Positions 60,530-64,000 of a stretch of 64,000 bases of DNA are shown one piece after another. Source of the stretch: an uncultured Acidobacteriaceae bacterium (GTDB lineage: Bacteria; Acidobacteriota; Terriglobia; Terriglobales; Acidobacteriaceae). A program made the position numbers and the translations under genes. Under the pieces are notes generated by a model, which was not told the origin of the DNA, did no database searches, and saw only the letters and a list, made by a program, of their open reading frames with translations. The stretch spans positions 27,680 through 91,679 of the forward strand of contig CAIVDV010000008.1 in NCBI GenBank assembly GCA_903904755.1. The letters run 5' to 3'. Every line of letters starts with the position of its first letter. Positions within the stretch are counted from its first letter, which is position 1.

Positions 60530-63484
60530 CTAGTTGGCAGTTTCAGTGAAGGAGATGGTGGTGCCGCCGGCGGCGAACTGGGATTGGGCGGTGACGGTGA
60601 CGGGGCCCTTGGCGGCGGGGAGGGTGAGGGTGACGGAGGCGACGCCGGAGCCGTTGGCTTTTGCGATGACGGTGGAGCCGGTGGTGGTGCCGTTGGAGAG
60701 GGTTCCGGCGGAGGTGGTGAAGAGGATGGCCGCGCCGCTGGCGGTGACACCGGATGCGCCGGGATTGAGGGTGACGGTGAGAGGCTGGGGAAGCGCGGAG
60801 CCGGCACTGGCGGTCTGATTGTTGCCGGTTTGCGTGAGGGTGCCGGCGGGGTTGGCGACGATAATCCAGCCGGCCTGGGTTTGGGTGGCGGAGCCGTCTG
60901 TGCCGGTAACGGTGTAATGGCAGAAGCCGGGGGTTGCGCCGGGGGCGACGGTGATGGCGCCGGGCTGGGTGGGGGTGAGGGCGGCGTTGGTGATGGTAAG
61001 GGTGCCGGTGCAGGCTGCACTGCCCTCGAAAGCGTCAAAGACGGCAGTGGAGAGGGTGACGTTGGCGGTGCCGCTGCTGATGGCAGGGTGGAGGGTAGCA
61101 GTGCCGGAGGCAGGGATTTCGAGGTCGTCGGGGTTGAGGAACCACTCCGAAGCCGGCGGGGTGGCCTGAGTGCCGGTGACGACGAGCAGGGTGATGCTGT
61201 AGGGAGGGAAGGTTTGGTTGGCGGACCAGGCGGCGGAGGCGGAGGCGACGATGGTGCCGGGCCTGGTGGCGGCGAGGGTGTAAGCGGTGTAGCTGGAAGG
61301 GGTGAAACCGGAGAGGTTGAAGGAGGTTTGGGCGGCGTTTTTGGGGTCCTTGTTGACGATGAGAAGCGTCATGGCGGTGCCTGCAGAGTTGAGCGCGGCA
61401 TAGCTGGTGACGAGGCTGGAGGTGGTGGATGAGGCGACGGAGAGGGTGCCGAAGGCGTGGTGCGCGCCGTCGTAGTTGGTGAAGAGCTTGAGTGCCTGGT
61501 AGTTGGGGTTGGGGGAGACAGGACCGGACCAGCGGGTGGCGAAGGAGAGGCCTTCGCGGCCAAAGATGCCGTAGGCGTCGGCGTCGCCGAGGGCGGTGGA
61601 GAAGTCGTTCTCCTTGTAGAAGGCGGCGGACCACTCTGTAAAGGCGAGGGGGGTGCCGGGATAGATGGCGTTGACCATCGCCTTGAAGCGCGGGATGCGG
61701 AAGGGGATGGTCTTGTTTGGCTGAGTGGAGGTGGCCCAGGGCTGATTGATGGTGCCGGCGGTGCTGACGTAGGTGGGGTCCCAGTAGTCGCGATAGATGT
61801 CGGCGGAGAGGGCCTGGAGTTGGGCGGTGGTGAGGCCGGAGGTGTTGGCGTCGGGGTAGGCGTGGATGTCAAAGACATCGAGGGTGCGGGCGCCGTGGAC
61901 CTGGTCGAGCCAGTTGACCTGATTGAGCCACCAGGGGAGGAAATCGATGCCGGCGTGGGCGGTTTTGTCGTCGCCTGCTGGGCCGACGTTCCAGTAGAAC
62001 CACCAGCAGCAGGAGACGGGGCCAAAGCGGACGGCGGCGGGGTCCCAGGCTTTAACGCCGGCTGCCTCGGACTGGTAGGTGCTGGCGAGCTCGTCGTACC
62101 CGGCGGCGGTGGGGTGGACGTCGCGATGAGTTCCGCCCCAGATGTCGGTCTCGTTGTCCATGTCGTAGAAATGGCAGGAGTTGATGGTGGAGTAGGGGAC
62201 GGAGCAGGTGGCGGAGCCGAAGGCGGTGGCGAGGGCCTTGGTCCAGGCGTCGCGGTAGAGGCAGTTGCCGGAGGGGCAAGCCTGGGAGGTGGTGTCGAGG
62301 ATGGGATAGTAGGCGGTGGTGACGGCACTGGTGGTGACGGGGGTGGAGCAGTCGGATTTGAGGCCGTTGCCGGCGTCGGAGTTGTAGGGATCGGTGGCGC
62401 ATTGCGCGCCGTAAGTGGCGACGGAGTAGCTCCAGTTGTGGTTGCTGGAGGACTCATTTTCGCGGGCGACCCAGCCGATCATGTTCATGGTGGTGATGGG
62501 GTGGGAGCCCTGCGCAATCATGTCAGCGACGAATTGGACGGAATCGGGTTCAGAGCCGCCGAGGTTGTAGTCGCTGAAGTACCAGTCGTTGTCTGCGTTG
62601 TAGGTGTGGAGCTTCCAGTTGTAGGTGGTGGAGGCATTGCCGCCCCAGCGGGCGAAGGTGGTGCCGGAGTCGCCGATGGCGGAGACGTTGCCGCCGTAGA
62701 CGAAGGGACTGATGGTGTGGCGGTTGGCGAGGGTGTCGATGTTGACGGTGACCGAGGTGGAAGTGCCGGTGGTGACGGTGACGGTGGCGGTGCCGGATGC
62801 GGATTTGTAGCTGGCGGAGGCGGCAGAGTCGGGGGTGTAGGTGGCGGTGAGGGTGGCGGTGCCGGTGGCAAGGGCACCAGCCGGGATGGTGATGGAGGCG
62901 GTGCCCGAGGCGAGGGTGGTGGAGGCGGAGCTGTAGCTGCCACTGGCGAGAACGATGGCGCCGGTTGGGGTTCCGCTGGAGCCTGCCGCGGAGACGGTGA
63001 CGGAGAGGCTCTGGGTGGTGGCAACGGTGGAAAGGGCAGGCGCGACGGTGATGGTGGGCGCAGTGATGGCGGAAGTGACGGTGACGGATGCGGAGCCGGA
63101 AGCACTGTTGTAGGCGGTGGAGCTGGCAGTGTCCGGCGTGTAGCGGGCGGTGAGGGTAACGGAGCCGGTGGCGAGAGAGCCGACGGGGATGGAGATGGAA
63201 GCTGAGCCGGCGGAGAGAGCCGTGGCGGCGGAGGTATATGCGCCGCTGGAGAGGACGACGGAGCCCGAGGGGATAATTCCTGAGCCGGTAATGGTGATGG
63301 TTACGGCAAGGGCCTGCGCGGTGGTGATGGAGGACGAGGCAGGCTTGACGGTGACGGTGGGTGTGGTGGGGTTCTGGCCGCCACCGCCGCCACCGGAGGA
63401 GCTGCCGCCGCCACCGCAGGAGGCAAGAGAAAGGGTGGCTGCGAGGAGGGCGGTGAGAGAAAAGTAAGCCGTAAATCGATTCAT
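60530..63484 (-). CDS. GH44-type endoglucanase/xyloglucanase lipoprotein with Ig-like repeats
   Basis: The 984-residue product begins with a lipoprotein signal whose lipobox LSLASC places the lipid on Cys23, followed by a Gly/Ser linker. Two Ig-like repeats (about 42-138 and 142-238) precede the catalytic domain. That domain has the GH44 pattern FARWGGNASTTYNW and NDWYFSDY, the acid/base Glu445 in DNETDIW and the nucleophile Glu617 in FTEWSA. More beta-sandwich sequence follows to the end. GH44 enzymes cut xyloglucan and beta-1,4-glucans. The lipid anchor suggests a cell-surface enzyme. ATG 63484 gives the signal peptide; the frame is open further upstream. Confidence 0.85.
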   Translation of the reverse strand: MNRFTAYFSLTALLAATLSLASCGGGGSSSGGGGGGQNPTTPTVTVKPASSSITTAQALAVTITITGSGIIPSGSVVLSSGAYTSAATALSAGSASISIPVGSLATGSVTLTARYTPDTASSTAYNSASGSASVTVTSAITAPTITVAPALSTVATTQSLSVTVSAAGSSGTPTGAIVLASGSYSSASTTLASGTASITIPAGALATGTATLTATYTPDSAASASYKSASGTATVTVTTGTSTSVTVNIDTLANRHTISPFVYGGNVSAIGDSGTTFARWGGNASTTYNWKLHTYNADNDWYFSDYNLGGSEPDSVQFVADMIAQGSHPITTMNMIGWVARENESSSNHNWSYSVATYGAQCATDPYNSDAGNGLKSDCSTPVTTSAVTTAYYPILDTTSQACPSGNCLYRDAWTKALATAFGSATCSVPYSTINSCHFYDMDNETDIWGGTHRDVHPTAAGYDELASTYQSEAAGVKAWDPAAVRFGPVSCCWWFYWNVGPAGDDKTAHAGIDFLPWWLNQVNWLDQVHGARTLDVFDIHAYPDANTSGLTTAQLQALSADIYRDYWDPTYVSTAGTINQPWATSTQPNKTIPFRIPRFKAMVNAIYPGTPLAFTEWSAAFYKENDFSTALGDADAYGIFGREGLSFATRWSGPVSPNPNYQALKLFTNYDGAHHAFGTLSVASSTTSSLVTSYAALNSAGTAMTLLIVNKDPKNAAQTSFNLSGFTPSSYTAYTLAATRPGTIVASASAAWSANQTFPPYSITLLVVTGTQATPPASEWFLNPDDLEIPASGTATLHPAISSGTANVTLSTAVFDAFEGSAACTGTLTITNAALTPTQPGAITVAPGATPGFCHYTVTGTDGSATQTQAGWIIVANPAGTLTQTGNNQTASAGSALPQPLTVTLNPGASGVTASGAAILFTTSAGTLSNGTTTGSTVIAKANGSGVASVTLTLPAAKGPVTVTAQSQFAAGGTTISFTETAN

Positions 63485-63700
63485 CGGAACCCCAGGGGGA
63501 AGAGATGAGGGAATGATATTCGATTTGGGGGATGGCTGCGGGAAAAGGTTTTGGGAGTTGGTGGCGAGGGGACCGGTGGGCTCTGCGACGGAAAACAGTT
63601 TGTGCTGGCGTTCGTGTGCGAGGGGATGAATAATGCTCTCACTCGGAGTATTCCCCGCTCTGGATTGCAGAAAATCGAAAGGCCCCGAAATGGCTCTGGA

Positions 63701-63919
63701 TGGACTTGGATTGCCGTTTCGCGCGGCGCATACGACGCGCAAATCTTTACCAACGACCGCGAGAAGCTGGGAGCCGCGCTGGGGCATGATGTCTCGCACA
63801 GCAGCGCCCATGCGCCGGAGATGAAGCCAGAACAGAAGCAGGAGCAGGCCGTCACGCCGCAACGGGAGATTGCGCCGAAGCAGGAGCAGGGAGAAGTGTA
63901 CGCGCCGGAGCAAAAATAG
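63701..63919 (+). pseudogene. C-terminal remnant of a MobF (TrwC-type) conjugative relaxase
   Basis: The frame reads WTWIAVSRGAYDAQIFTNDR, then EKLGAALGHDVSHSSAHAPE and a Glu/Gln/Lys-rich tail to the stop. This resembles the end of the RecD-like helicase part of MobF relaxases, where an AVSRG-type motif VI is followed by YDAQIFTND and a DVSH segment. Everything upstream (relaxase domain, Walker motifs) is absent, and the open frame before 63701 (back to 63551) is unrelated sequence. I therefore call it a broken gene left by a conjugative plasmid or ICE. Recognition is from memory of the family; an unrelated small gene starting at 63626 is the alternative. Confidence 0.5.
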
Positions 63920-64000
63920 ACCACATGGCGCCGCGTTAGCGGCGTGACGTGGCGGAGTAAAAGGAGACCACCCCGCCAGGCGTTGATTTCACGGACAAGC
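63920..64000. other. Right-edge sequence with short inverted repeat
   Basis: Just after the relaxase remnant there is CGCCGC-GTTA-GCGGCG, a 6-bp hairpin near 63932-63947, then AGGAGACCACC before the window ends. A gene may start beyond the edge. Nothing further can be supported. Confidence 0.3.

Noticed and set aside
61457..63205. Gly/Val/Asp-rich plus-strand frame opposite the GH44 gene
   Set aside because: Antisense to a gene with lipobox and catalytic motifs; low complexity with no domain.
1..64000. CRISPR arrays, rRNA genes and intact insertion sequences
   Set aside because: No regularly spaced direct repeats, rRNA sequence or transposase gene was seen on either strand.

Overview
The window is a contiguous piece of a high-GC bacterial chromosome. 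It begins beside dnaA and the rpmH-rnpA-yidD-yidC block, so it lies near the replication origin. I infer an acidobacterium (Terriglobia/Acidobacteriaceae). The reasons are the mix of a giant DUF3857/transglutaminase/TPR protein, an M13 metallopeptidase, GH3 and GH44 glycosidases, strongly G-rich coding strands and dispersed hairpin repeats. There is no rRNA gene here to prove the phylum.

Layout, left to right. dnaA (minus) is divergent from rpmH-rnpA-yidD-yidC (plus). A cyclic-nucleotide-binding protein and a 1399-residue DUF3857/TPR protein follow on the minus strand. After a secreted amidohydrolase comes a tight plus-strand operon (12.2-19.4 kb): CrtN-like desaturase, aldehyde dehydrogenase, CrtP-like oxygenase, PlsC acyltransferase, family-2 glycosyltransferase and a small secreted protein. 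These are all the tailoring steps of a staphyloxanthin-like C30 carotenoid pathway, without the first enzyme CrtM. A repeat-rich stretch (19.4-22.7 kb) holds a secreted unknown protein and an OmpA-family protein. OPT transporter, ComF, HNH nuclease and pgi come next.

A small accessory island (28.7-30.7 kb) carries a ribbon-helix-helix/Doc toxin-antitoxin pair, an AT-richer gene with a PD-(D/E)xK-like signature and an orphan small ORF. Housekeeping genes follow: GH3 glucosidase, GNAT, hexapeptide acyltransferase, M50 protease, YihY/BrkB and pyruvate kinase. On the minus strand, trpD-trpS-scpA-pit-scpB-pseudouridine synthase-msrA run in one direction. TrpRS carries an iron-sulfur-type cysteine motif and an extra C-terminal domain, ScpB has a disordered insert, and the pseudouridine synthase has very large basic low-complexity tails.

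The right third has sucCD, a DUF4143 ATPase, an M13 peptidase, ndk with a glycosyltransferase, an aldo/keto reductase, a small outer-membrane protein, YdcF, nitroreductase, a membrane-anchored AAA-like protein and a GH44 lipoprotein with Ig-like repeats. At the far right I recognise what looks like the C-terminal stub of a MobF (TrwC-type) relaxase, a trace of a conjugative element. I saw no tRNA, rRNA, CRISPR array or intact insertion sequence.
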